A DNA stretch of 64,000 nucleotides from Bidens hawaiensis. Taxonomy: Eukaryota > Streptophyta > Magnoliopsida > Asterales > Asteraceae. Positions 35,049 through 46,173 of the stretch are shown one piece after another. The notes under the pieces were generated by a model. That model ran no database searches and was not told where the DNA came from. It saw only the letters and a list, made by a program, of their open reading frames with translations. How positions within the stretch are numbered: position 1 is the stretch's first letter; the number at the start of each line of letters is the position of its first letter. The position numbers were made by a program, and so were the translations under genes. Location: the NCBI GenBank assembly GCA_021521415.1, contig JAIQDT010007675.1:1-64000 (forward strand). The letters are read 5' to 3'.

Positions 35049-35338
35049 TTTGGTAGAAATATTTGAGTAAAAAATATAATTGGTATAGAAGTGGGAGTAA
35101 TGTGTTAACAAAAATGAGTTTGGTTTGTTTTTTATAGTATAAATTTAATTAATATATTTTTTTTAAATTCTAACGGTACACAACGGGCATATTGCAACGG
35201 TCATTTTTTTATGTTTGTGCCTTTTCACGCGTTGTATCTAAAACGCTTTAAAAAAAACTCAAAACGCCCGGGGGGCGGTGTGCCCCCGGCGTTATACTTC
35301 AAAACGTGTCTCACAACGCATGACTACGGACGGTCTAA

Positions 35339-35733
35339 CAAGAGTTTATTATTTACTTTGCGTTAAGTTTCTTCATAGTCTGGACCCACTATCGATTATC
35401 CTTCGTCATCACCTGATTCCCTCGTAGGCCGAATTTCAGCCAGACTTCTGACTCTCTTGTTTTAATTTATTTAATTAAGGAATAGAGACTAGATCTAGAA
35501 AATTATACAAGTGGAGAATTTAAATATATTAGAATTTAAATTTTCATTATACCTTTGTAATGATGTTTGATGTATATTTGTTGATTATATAAAATTTAAT
35601 TTTATTATCTTTTTTAATATGACCTGGCCCGTCCTAATTCAAATCGGGAAAAAAAAATATTATATAGTGATCCTTATATATGTCCACCCCTATGACAGAT
35701 TTTCTGTGTTGGCCACTGTGTTGCTTGTAGTAT
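35339..35733. other. Non-coding stretch between two transposons
   Basis: AT-rich. No coding frame or recognised repeat beyond the PIF end at 35335. Confidence 0.5.
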
Positions 35734-36397
35734 TTGGTACAATAGGTAAAGTTAAAATACAAAGGACAACAAAAATGAGAAGGGTGAGAAGCAATCCAGT
35801 CCATTGATCTTAGATTTGAATGACTGAGATTAATTTAATAAATAAAAATTGATGGAAAGGGCATGAAGGTAATAACTCATCTTTGTTAACTTTCTCTCTC
35901 CCCATGCAAGGCACATGTCAATTCTTCCATCATTTTAAAACTTCCATAACTTTTTCATACGACATTATTTTTTAAAAAAAATTCACCATAATAATAAGTG
36001 TTTTTTTATCTTTAATATGAGTATCATATTGTTATATAAAAATAAAAAAAATTAATGAGTTTTTTAATTGTGTTTTTTTGTTGTTCATTGTGTCATTGTG
36101 TAATATGTTGTTTCCATTGTGTTTTACGTTTCAAGTTATTGTGTTATATATGTTCACCATTGTGTTATACGTTTTAGGCCATTGTGTTATACGTATTCAC
36201 CATTGTGTCTTACGTTTTAGATCATTGTGTTATACGTATTCACCATTGTGTTTTACGTTTCAAGTTATTGTGTAACATGTATTAATCATTGTGTTTTATG
36301 TATTAGATAATTTGTTGTTATATTATCGTTATTTTTACTTATTATTATTACACAATGGTGTTATTAATATTTAAAAAAACATAATGATGAGTTGAAA

Positions 36398-36833
36398 GAC
36401 ACAATGACGAAAAAAGACACAATGATAAGCGAAAAGACACAATGGTGTGCGAAAAGACACAATGACGAAAAAAGACTCAATGATAAGCGAAAAAACACAA
36501 TGGTGTGCGAAAAGACACAATGACGAAAAAAGACATAATGATAAGCGAAAAGACACAATGGTGTGCGAAAAGACACAATGGTGTGTGAAAAGACACAATG
36601 ACGAAAAAAGACACAGTTATAAGCGAAAAGACACAATGGTGTGCGAAAAGACACAATGACGAAAAAAGACACAATGATAGCGAAAAGACACAATGGTGTG
36701 CGAAAAGACACAATGACGAAAAAAGACACAATGATAAGCGAAAAGACACAATGGTGTGCGAAAAGACACAATGACGGAAAAAAACACAATGATAAGCGAA
36801 AAGACATAATGGTGTGCGAAAAAACACAATGAC
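36398..36833 (+). repeat. 60-bp higher-order minisatellite (ACACAATG)
   Basis: About seven units, each made of three ~20-base sub-units: GACACAATGACGAAAAAA, GACACAATGATAAGCGAAAA and GACACAATGGTGTGCGAAAA. It continues after the solo LTR at 39109-39206. The array is open in several frames on both strands (Cys/Phe/Ser-rich) simply because of its period; I do not call a protein. Confidence 0.9.
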
Positions 36834-39108
36834 TGTAACATCCTGCTTTTGGTTATAATGATAAAATAAATTTCGTTTATTTGATAGTGGGTCGTTATCG
36901 GTTTAGATGATTAGAATATGAGTTGGGCTAGTGTTGGGTGAATGGATATGGGTTATGGACTTGGGTTACGAAAAGAAAGAAGGAAAGACCATGGGCTTAA
37001 GCCCATGATCCCTAAATATACAAACCATAAACACCACTAAATTCCTCATTTACACATATTCCATACACCATTCAAAACACACACTTAAACTCTCTCTCTC
37101 TCTCTAGTCTCTCTCTAGCCAAAACCAAGAAAGAATCTGAACACCGACCCGAGGTAATGATAGTTTATTATTGTATGAGCTTAAACCCGTTAGATATAGT
37201 CACGAAACGACGAGCCGACACCGTTAAACCGTTTAAGTCACGAGATCCGGGTGGAATCGGGTATAATCCGAACCTATGATGAGCTTAGGGGTCACCTTAG
37301 CTCGGATCTAGATCGAACGGGACGAAAAACGGTGAAAAACGAGTTAAAACTCGTTTTTCCGACGTGTTCGCGGTTTTCCGGCGGCGGCGCCGGAAAAGTT
37401 AATACGAGGATGTCAGGGAATGTTCTGACATTCCCTGACCTAACCTTAATTCGCTAAGGGTAACTAGCGAAATAGATGTGATTCGCCAGCCGATTCGCTA
37501 AGGAAAGATTAGCGAACTGGCATGTAATTCGTTAAGGAAATAAGGGCGAACTAGGCCATTCGCTAAGGCCATTCGTTAAGGGAGGGACGAATGAACCCCA
37601 TTCGTTATAGGGTTCATTCGTTGACCAGATCAGTTCGTTAAGGTTCAATTCGCTAAAGGGACCAATTCGTTAAGATGCCTGATTCGTTACAAAGGCAGAT
37701 TCACTATAATGGGTAATTCGTTATGAATTCCCATTCGTTAAGGACTGAGTGACGAATCAGAACTTTGAAAGAATGACAAAATGGTCCCTGGACTTAGAAA
37801 AGAATGATTTAATTACAAAGAAGCCCTTGGATTTTATGTAGCAAATTATTTAATGATTCAAAATCCTAATGGAAAATGTGTTAAGACTGTTAATGAAAAT
37901 AAAACTTTTCCAAGCTGACCTGGCAGCTTAACCCCAGCCAGGAGCTCTGCCCCTTGGACCCCGCTAGGGGCTGCCGCCCCTAGAACCCTGCTGCCAGGGA
38001 CGCTGCCCCCGGACCCCCGTTCGTTGAGGGTAATAATTAAACTAGAAAGACGATATGTGTAGTGATAGTCTATTAATACGTATAATCATTATACAGTTAG
38101 TCTTGCACAGCTCAAGAGGGGAATAACCGTAAACGGTGAACGTAACCGACTTCAGGTGAGTTTCTAGCCCCACTTCCTTGTTATGTTTTCGGGGTTGTGT
38201 GCATACTCGATGTGATAGTTAATACACTTACCTTAAGTGGTAAGTGTATGCCTTGTACGATTTATGTATGATGATTGCTTGACGGTGCGTGAACGATCTT
38301 CGGATATTGCATGTACCGTCAGGTGGTAGCTAAAGATGTGATTGCTATGTATGATGTAAGATAAGATGCATGTATGAATATTTATGATGGATGCATAATG
38401 TACGTATGATATGTTAATGGTACGTGAACGCTCTTCGGAGATTGCACGTATTGTCAGGAAAAGTATTTAAGGACAAGTATAGTATGAAGCTATGGAAGAA
38501 AGGGTACCGGACCCTAATAATAGCCGAGGATTAAGGGTGACCGGACCCTAATAATATCCGAGGATGAAGGGTGACCGGACCCTAATGATATCCGATGATA
38601 GAGGGTACCGGGCCCTAATAATATCCGATGATGGAGGGTACCGGACCCTAATAATATCCGAGGTATGTAGGGTGAAACGCCCTTTATAATGTATGGTTAG
38701 ATATGAACGTGTATGGACGAATGCTGATCTTGATATGTATGTAATGCGTACCTCCGGGCACGTATATGTGTATGAAAAGTAAGTTATGTGATTAACTAGA
38801 ACTCACTCAGCCTAGCTGACTTTTAGTATGCACGTAGGCAAATAGGTTGAGGCAGTTCGCGTGACTGAGGACACATGGCATGGAAATGAAGATACTGGCA
38901 TCTCGGAGAAATGTTGTGATGTTTTAAAGACTATGTTTTGTTTTAATTGACTACGAATGTTTTATAAGACATGATTTGATGGTTATGTAAAATGTTATGG
39001 TTGAAGTTTTATTATTCCGCGAAAGTTTTTATTAACTCTGATATTTAGAACTGCGTTCATGAGTAAATCCAACGTACAAAGTAGGGCTACCGGTAACGGG
39101 ACTTTACA
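36834..39108 (+). mobile_element. Ty3-type solo LTR inside the minisatellite
   Basis: 2275 bp, TGTAACATCCTGC...CGGGACTTTACA, with the 5-bp duplication ATGAC (36829-36833 and 39109-39113) that splits one satellite unit. Related to the H LTR: the same ends, the GGTGAGTTTCTAGCCCC block, GC-rich palindromes (37930-38020), and a tandem ACCGGACCCTAATAATATCC repeat (38498-38670). It also has its own 'ATTCGTTAAG/ATTCGCTAAGG' phrase cluster at 37445-37760. Confidence 0.9.
37445..37760 (+). repeat. 'ATTCGYTAAGG' phrase cluster in the solo LTR
   Basis: More than fifteen dispersed copies of ATTCGTTAAG/ATTCGCTAAG, several also as the reverse complement (TTAGCGAA), spaced 15-30 bases apart. It sits after the TATA/leader part of the LTR, like the other phrase clusters. 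Confidence 0.75.
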
Positions 39109-40303
39109 ATGACGAAAAAATACACAATGATAAGCGAAAAGACACAATGACGAAAAAGACACAATTATAAGCGAAAATACACAATGGTGTGCGAAAAGAC
39201 AGAATGACGTGATTTTTGTTTTAAATTTTATATAACAAAAATCACACTCATATTAAAGATAAAAAAACGCTTGTTATTATGATGAATTTTTTTAAAAAAA
39301 AATATCATACGAAAAAGTTATAAATGTTCTAAAATGATTGGGGTATTAACATGTGTCTTGCATGTGGTGAGAGAAAATATGTACAATTACCTTTATACCA
39401 TTTTTCCTTTGGTCCCCCACTTAATACATGTTAATTATTTATTGCTTCTCACACTTCTCATTTTTATTACATTTGTAGAATAACTTGACCCTTGGTACAA
39501 ATGCTATTAATATATAACAACCATATTTTTATCCTCGTCTATAAACTTAGAAATATTTATTAATATTTTGAAATGGTCCATGGCTTCAAAGAAATAGAGA
39601 ATTAAACGCTAACATTTCTTATTTAAGTAAGAAAGAACCATAATGAGATTGACACGTACACCAAAGCTCCAAAAATGGAGGAACAAAAGAAAGATGAGCA
39701 TCAGTTAGAGTGTGATGTATTAGCAGAGCCTTACGATGAATGCTACCCACGGTGATGCTAGTGATGACGGACGTAATAGTCATCACTCAGTGGAAGACGA
39801 AGAGGCCTTACGGTGGGCTGCTTTGGAGAAACTACCAACCTATAATCGATTACGAACCACCATTTTCAAATCTTATATTCAATCCGATCAACAGCAAATG
39901 CCTGCTGAACAGATGTTGTTAGATGTGAGGGATCTCAATCCACAAGCTCAACAAAGCTTTATCGATAAAGTTTTTAAGGTTGTCGAAGAAGATAACGAAA
40001 TCTTTTTGAGGAAGTTCAAAGATCGGGTTGACAAGTAAGTTTTCGTGTAAACGAAATTCAGTTTCCTAATTCTCTTTAGTCTTGTAATGTATTTCCAACA
40101 TACTTCTATAAGTTGATTACAATAATTAAAAGATACATGTAAGGGCACAATCAATGTTCCTTTCGGGTATCTTACGGTACCCTGTAATTCCACCAATCCT
40201 ATATTGTCATATCATTATTACTCTAAACTGCTATGAACTACATTAGAATTGTCTTTGTTGGCGTTACTTCTTTAGTACCCTAAACCATTTTAGTATTTTT
40301 TTT

Positions 40304-40880
40304 TTTGGAATAATTTCATATATATCCTTACAAACATTATAAATATCATATATAATCAAATAAAACTTAGAATATCATATATGCCCTTACAAAGTAACTA
40401 AAATATCATATATGCCCTTATAAAACAATTAGAGTATCATATATACCCCTATTCATTAATAATAATTTAATAAATGACTATTTTACCATTATTTTTCAAA
40501 AAATTTAACTTTCGTATATGCCTATTTTTTAACGAACAGACCATTCTACCCCTTTTCATTACATAATGTTTTTATACCCTATGTTATTATTTTAATTTTA
40601 ATCAATGTTTCTCACCTTTAACGACAACCAAATCGTCATTCTTCACTTCTTCAAAATTACAAATCATTCGAAGGTTTATCGCATCGAATGGTCTACATTG
40701 TAAACATTTTATCGCAACTAATCAAACTAGAGTAATATGGTCATTTCTAAAAATTTTTAATGAATTGGGTATATATGATATATTAATAAATTTGTAAGGG
40801 CATATATGATATTTTTAGTTTTACATAGGTATATATGATATTTTCAATATTTGTAAGGGTATATATAAATTGCCCCTTTT
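40304..40880. repeat. Inverted-repeat MITE-like element in ABCG intron 1
   Basis: The left end GGAATAATTTCATATATATCC pairs with the right end read on the minus strand (GGCAATTTATATATACCC). Both arms contain ~24-base repeats of AATATCATATATGCCCTTAC. No coding frame. It partly explains why intron 1 is 2.5 kb long. Confidence 0.55.
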
Positions 40881-42154
40881 TTTACATTATGTTTGTAAAT
40901 ATAAAAAACAGAAAAATAGATGTGGACTTTTTTTTTATTCTTGACCATATCCAGCCTAAAAGAGAAATAGGCCCATGACACAAATTGATTTCGACTCCTG
41001 CACATTTGATTTGTTTTATTTATTTGTTTGGGCCAAGCCCATAGGTGATAAGCCCTTTGGTTAGGTCACAATTTACAAACTCCCTTCTGCATCAGCCGAA
41101 CATCGTCGTCATAGCCACAAGCTCTGGTTCTCTCTCAAGTCTAGTTGAGTTCTAGATCATATAGAAAACTTAAGCTTAGTTAAACCTAGTATTTTACTGT
41201 TTTCATTTTTTATTTTTTTCAGTTTCTAGATCATATAGGACAAGACTCAATAGTGCCCGAACTTGACTTGCATACCTGAAATATCAAATGTTAGGGAGTC
41301 AGGACGGGTATTTAGGTATGAGATTAGTTATAAATTTCCCGTGTATATGAGGTATGGCATTGGTTAACGGATTACCTGAAATATACATATATGCTCGTTT
41401 ACCCAGCCACAACTTAGCGTATATATATTCTTTTTATTTTTTTCTTTTGTTCTTGATAATATCTAGAATAATCTAATAATTCTTAATTTTTGGTTTATTG
41501 TATTTTTCTAATTTTATCGGGTCACAAAATTATATAATAATTAAAATGGTAAGAAATGTATTTGTGAATCCTCATGAATTTTTTTAACAAATTAATAGGT
41601 ATACATGATACACACAATAATTAATTACCTGACACATATATGAAAGGTATTGAACTAGATAAGAATACAACTCTATAATTAGTTATGAGACTGAGACTTA
41701 TATTCCTGATACTCGGTTCAATGAATTCGTCTCATTCTCATCCTGAATGAATAAATAAATATATTTAATCTAATTATATCCTCATCCTAATTATTTTCAT
41801 TTCACATTGGCTTCATGAGCGTGCTATTATGTCTTTGAACATGAATATTTACGTTTTCTATTTTATTTAGTACTTCACTTTTTAACTTTATACCTATTAA
41901 GTTTTTTCTTTTTTCTTTTTTTGGGTTTTTACGTTTTTTAAATATATATATATAGTTAAAGTAAAAAAAATTCTAGAGAAATCAACCAATGAAATGGGCA
42001 GTAATTTCATCGACTTAAAGATGCATTTTTATAAGGGTTACAAATAAACCTGTTTCGAAAGATAAGAACTCAGATTGTTATCCTTTTGACTCATAGGTCT
42101 AAAAGTCGTTATAAATAGTTAAAAAAAAGTTTAATTGATATAAGTTAATGAATA

Positions 42155-42215
42155 TGTGGTCTAGTGGTACAGTGTTTCCTTTAAACAAAAGGACGTGCGT
42201 TTAAATCCTTGTAAG
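42155..42215 (+). mobile_element. tRNA-derived SINE head (degenerate)
   Basis: TGGTCTAGTGGTACAGTG looks like a tRNA A box and GTGCGTTTAAATCC like a B box, ~45 bases apart. The rest does not fold as a tRNA, so this is a SINE remnant rather than a tRNA gene. Confidence 0.45.
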
Positions 42216-42419
42216 TACAATATTAGGTAATATTTAGATATAAAAAATTGTTGTTAAAAAAATAAAAGAATTGATAAGTTGATATGTGTAAAATTAATTT
42301 CACTTCTGCCGGTCATTACGGTTATGTTGTATTTAACGACAAACTGACAAAGTTAAGCAAACTTTGAGATTGCTTAAGTCAACATCTAAGCACTTTTTTA
42401 ATAGCTTAAATAACATACT

Positions 42420-42515
42420 TTTTTTGTTACTCACGGGATTTGAAAATTTAAATTCTCACCACACTGAAAATCAAGTTTAGCTAACACGCCGATACCACTA
42501 GGCCAATGCCCTTTG
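42420..42515 (-). mobile_element. tRNA-derived SINE head on minus strand
   Basis: On the minus strand GGCCTAGTGGTATCGGCG (A-box-like) is followed by TTTAAATTTTCAAATCCCGTG (degenerate B box), a common plant SINE head. It ends 50 bases before ABCG exon 2. Confidence 0.5.
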
Positions 42516-43456
42516 ATGTCAACATCTAATTACAAATTAACATATTGTCGACTTATATAATTTCAGGGTTGGAATCTCCCTTCCAACAGTAGAAGTTCGG
42601 TTTCAAAATTTGTCCATAGAAGTTGATTGTTATGTTGGAGACAGAGCACTTCCGACATTGATAAATTCGGCTAAAAATATAGTTGAATCTCTTCTTGCTT
42701 CTATTGGCATTAGTTTCAGTCAAAAAGCGAAGCTTCAAATTCTTAAAGAAACATCCGGGATTATCAAACCAGGAAGGCATGTTTATTCTAAGAGATTATG
42801 TATTTTGTTATATTTTTCTTTAAGATTTAAACAAATTTTTACCCGAATTTGTAATGTTACAGAATAGCACTACTTTTGGGGCCACCATCTTGTGGTAAGA
42901 CAACACTTCTGTTGGCTTTGGCAGGAAGATTGGATCCAAGTTTAAGAGTAGACGGAGAGATAACGTACAATGGTCATAAGCTTAATGAATTTGAACCTCG
43001 AAAGACATCAGCTTACATTAGCCAGACGGATATTCACGTCGGAGAAATGACCGTCAAGGAAACTCTAGATTTCTCAGCGAGATGCCTAGGAGTTGGATCT
43101 CGTTTTGGTATAACTTAAATAAAATTCTGAAGATTGCACCTTCGTGTTAATTCTTGCAACAAACACACATGGTTTATTGTTATGAACAATGAAATACAGA
43201 AATGTTAACTGAGAGCTTGCAAGAAGAGAAAAGGAAGCAGGGATATTCCCAGAAGCTGAAATTGACCTTTTCATGAAGGCTACCGCCATTGAAGGAGATC
43301 AGAGCAGCTTGATTACTTACTACACTCTTAAAGTAAGGACTTTCTTAAGTTTCTAATACCATACATATTAAAAATATTAATAGGTGTTATACCTAAAATC
43401 AGATTTTAGGGCTTGATATTTGTCGTGACACCTTTGTTGGAGACCAAATGAGACGG

Positions 43457-44118
43457 ATATTTGAAGACCCTAATTTCGGGTATTGAAAAAAACCCGTTTT
43501 ATGGGTTTTGAATACCCTATTTTCCGGGTATTAAAAAAAACCCATTTTCTACAGTTTTCTTCTATTAACGGGTCTGCTTCATTTTTTTATCCAAACTCCA
43601 TTTTTTTGCATATAAACTTCAAAGTTCATTCAAACATACATAAACAACTAAACAATGATTCAAAAACATATATTTTATATGTTTTCAGTTGTTGTTTGTT
43701 ACATCAAAAGGTGTTGCTCTAAACAAGTATTTATATCATATACGTGCTCCAAAAAGATCCGTTGGAGAACGACTATAGATCTGTGGACAGCCACACATAA
43801 ACATGTGCATAAACACTAATATCCTAGCATGCAAAAAATCCGGTTCGGGTATGCAAAAATCTCGGGTTTCGGGTATAACTAGAACCGGGTTTCGGGTATA
43901 GTTTAAACCGGGTTTCGGGTATACTTAGAACCGGGTTTCGGGTATTATTGGGTTTAGATCGGGTTCGGGTTCGGGTTTCAACATTGAAAGTCATACCCTA
44001 TCCCTACCCTACGGGTAGGGTCGGGTTCGGGTATTAAAAACCCGGGTTTTAGAAAAACCGGTTCCGGGTTTTTTTTCGGGTCCGGTTCCGGGTTCGGGTT
44101 TTTAGTGCACCTCTACTT
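43457..44118. mobile_element. hAT-like non-autonomous repeat rich in CGGGT
   Basis: Repeated TCGGGTA/ACCCG motifs on both strands and a right end GTGCACCTCTA, identical to the right end of the next element. No matching left terminus is visible because the sequence starts directly at the broken ABCG exon 5. Confidence 0.45.
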
Positions 44119-44135
44119 CATACTAATCCCGAAGG

Positions 44136-44794
44136 TAGAGGCGCATAAATCGGGTTTTTCTAATACTCGGGTTCGGGTATAAAACCGGTTTCAGGTATGA
44201 TCAGGTATTGGAAAATCGGGTATTGAGAGAAATCGGGTAGGGTTCGGGTAGGGTATTGAGGAGAAAAACTCAACCCTATGTACCCGGGTAGGGTATGATC
44301 AGGTTCGGGTATTGGAACTGGGTATGACATGGTATTAATACCCGGTTTTGAATTTGTAAATTTTTTATACATTTTTAATTTGTTTAAAATTTAAATTTGC
44401 TTTGTAATTTATAAAAATAATTAAACTATATTAGAATAACCATAAATTCACTTAATTACAAATTATTTACTTAGTAATATGCATTTTACAAAAATTTAAA
44501 CATAAAAGTTGTGAAGTAAACATAAAAATATACTATAAAAACTCATGTATTGTTTCGAGTATTAGAAAATTGGTATCGGGTATCGGGTATAGGGTATGAC
44601 CGGGTCCACGTATTTACGGGTATAAATCGGGTACGATTCCGGGTACGGGTATTGACCTCAAAATGCATACCCTATCCATACCCTACGGGTAGGGTCGGTT
44701 CCGGTTTCGGATATAGAATACCCGGGTATAAAAAAACCGGTTCCGGGTATTTTTTCGGGTCCGGTTCCGGGTACGGTTTTTTTGTGCACCTCTA
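44136..44794. mobile_element. hAT-type MITE with near-perfect 8-bp duplication
   Basis: Left end TAGAGGCGCATAAAT, right end (minus strand) TAGAGGTGCACAAAA; flanks CCCGAAGG (44128-44135) and CCTGAAGG (44795-44802) match at 7 of 8 bases. The interior is CGGGTA-rich with no transposase. Confidence 0.65.
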
Positions 44795-44800
44795 CCTGAA

Positions 44801-45031
44801 GGTGGGCATAAAACCTTGTTTCGAACTAGACCATGTATATCCAATGCATTGGTATGAAGCAGGTTTCAGTTTCTCTAGAAAATCATACCTGGAACTGAAC
44901 CGGACCCATCGGACCCAATTCCATCTCTACCTGATCAAAATCCGGACCTTACCAAACCAAAACTTCGTTAAAAACCCAACCATATCAAAAATCGGTTCAG
45001 TTCCTAAAAAAACCTCGTTTGCCCACCTCTA
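44801..45031. mobile_element. Second hAT-like repeat, interrupted at its left end
   Basis: GGTGGGCATAAAACC at the left and, on the minus strand, TAGAGGTGGGCAAACGAGG from 45031. The 44136-44794 element appears to sit in its left terminus. Confidence 0.45.
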
Positions 45032-45034
45032 CTA

Positions 45035-46019
45035 ATGAATCCAAAATCTCTTATACATGTTATGTTTTAACTTTTAAACATGTAACTATTTTGGTTTTAC
45101 GTACTTACACGGTCTACAAGCAATCGGTTTTTTCTTTAAATTGAATAGAACAATTTGTTTCACGGATTAACATAATATATTAAACCAATAATATGTTACA
45201 ATGTTATATAGTTAAAACAAGTTCTCCTTTTACTCGTAAAAAAAATAAAAATAAATTGATCCTTTTATAACTAAATGTGTATCAGTTAACATAATACAAC
45301 ATTATATAATCCTATATCTTTAAGTCAACTTATATAAATCGTTTTAAAAGATAAAAATCGTTTACTGTATTTTAGGTTCAAAGTCTCAACTGCAATATTT
45401 GTTTATATAAGAATATAAGGTTGTGATTGATGGTTAACCTGCAAAATAAGTAGAAAATAATAAAAAAATTCTGATTCAACTAAATTATTTCAATTTGGTG
45501 CCAAATATAATTGATCAAACTCGAATTGAAATTTATAGATAAGTATATGGAATATAAGAAAAAGAGGAAACACTTTTAAGTACATACAACTATGAAAGTG
45601 TGTTTTGTATAGGCCAATTATTTGAGTTGATAAGGACATAACATTAAGCAAAGGGGGTTTCCCTACAAGAGGGTTACTGTTTGTGGGGCCAAATTGAAAA
45701 GTATATCTTTCCATTTAGAGCTTAACTTTAAGGACTCAATTGTATTTTTAATTTTTAATAAGGTTATATATACTTTCTTTTAATCATGATATAAAATATT
45801 ATTTATAATTTTAAAAGAAAAACAAGTTAACTTGTGAATATCCTGAAGGTTGAGATGAGCCCAGCTCATTACTTAAATATGTTTGGAGTTCCACCCGAAG
45901 CTGAATCGAACTCATCCAATCTAAGTTCAACCAGTAAATTTCATGATACATTCATTTCAATTTATCATGTCATGTTAGAAATTCATAGCCACAAACACAC
46001 ACATAAACATATAAGTGTC
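45035..46019. other. AT-rich intergenic DNA
   Basis: No sustained or family-like reading frame. A short frame at 45834-46034 runs into the 77-bp duplication and is not convincing. Confidence 0.5.
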
Positions 46020-46173
46020 AAAGGCTATGTTTAAATATGAAGGGGTTTGGGTACAAAATGATTCGGCCATATAGCGCTTCTTGGCGCTTCTTACAAAAAG
46101 GCTATGTTTAAATATGAAGGGGTTTGGGTACAAAATGATTCGGCCATATAGCGCTTCTTGGCGCTTCTTACAA
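46020..46173 (+). repeat. Perfect 77-bp tandem duplication
   Basis: 46020-46096 and 46097-46173 are identical, starting AAAGGCTATGTTTAAATATG and ending GCGCTTCTTACAA. Identity implies a recent event. Confidence 0.95.

Larger units (their letters stand above)
10224..35335 (-). mobile_element. PIF/Harbinger-like element, split by nested retrotransposons
   Basis: The ends are imperfect inverted repeats: GACCATGAGTAGTCAT at 10224 and, on the minus strand from 35335, GACCGTCCGTAGTCAT. Both are bordered by TAA (10221-10223 and 35336-35338), the typical 3-bp PIF target. Without the 23.3 kb insertion (11093-34391) the element is about 1.8 kb. It holds one gene on the minus strand (SANT/trihelix type) and no visible DDE transposase. 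A 45-base subterminal block with GCGCCACGTGGCGCC is duplicated at 10232-10276 and 10315-10357. The element at 56066-58052 is a relative with the same gene type and a similar TGACTGGxxGCCACGTG subterminal motif. Confidence 0.7.
35734..39515. mobile_element. Foldback-like element with long inverted repeats
   Basis: The left arm (about 35734-36060) and the right arm (about 39205-39515, read on the minus strand) align over ~300 bases. Shared blocks include TAGYATTTG, AAAAATGAGAAG.GTGAGAAGCAAT, AACTTTTTCATAYGA and TTTTTTTATCTTTAATATGAG. Inside the arms are tandem repeats in opposite orientation: CATTGTGT-TAYACGT types at 36075-36330 and ACACAATG types at 36398-36833 plus 39109-39206. A short loop lies near 36330-36390. 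Without the solo LTR at 36834-39108 it is about 1.5 kb. It has no transposase gene. A Mutator-type or foldback class is likely; the target duplication is not clear. Confidence 0.7.
39736..43456 (+). pseudogene. PDR-type ABCG transporter, truncated 5' part
   Basis: Five exons of a full-size ABCG (pleiotropic drug resistance) transporter, normally a plasma-membrane exporter of ~1400 residues. Exon 1 (39736-40034) has [20 protein letters not shown]. Exon 2 (42567-42776) has VGISLPTVEVRFQNL and CYVGDRALPTLINSA, with a GC donor (AG|GCATGT). Exon 3 (42863-43107) has Walker [12 protein letters not shown], then [26 protein letters not shown] and LDFSARC. Exon 4 (43200-43332) has [17 protein letters not shown] but a two-base insertion (GAGAG, near 43214). 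Exon 5 (43403-43456) has ILGLDICRDTFVGDQMRR and then breaks off, before the ABC signature, at hAT-like repeats. Family and exon phases are clear; the gene is dead. Confidence 0.9.

Noticed and set aside
36364..36841. Several Cys/Phe/Ser-rich or Lys/Thr-rich frames of 60-147 codons
   Set aside because: They are translations of the 60-bp minisatellite, open in several frames at once.
36834..39108. Full-length retroelement
   Set aside because: No internal coding region or primer site; both ends are LTR ends with a direct TSD, so it is a solo LTR.
42155..42215. Possible tRNA gene
   Set aside because: A- and B-box-like words are present but no cloverleaf or acceptor stem; interpreted as a SINE head.
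45834..46034. Small gene starting MNILKVEMSPAHYLNMF
   Set aside because: Its end is formed by the 77-bp tandem duplication and no family is recognisable.
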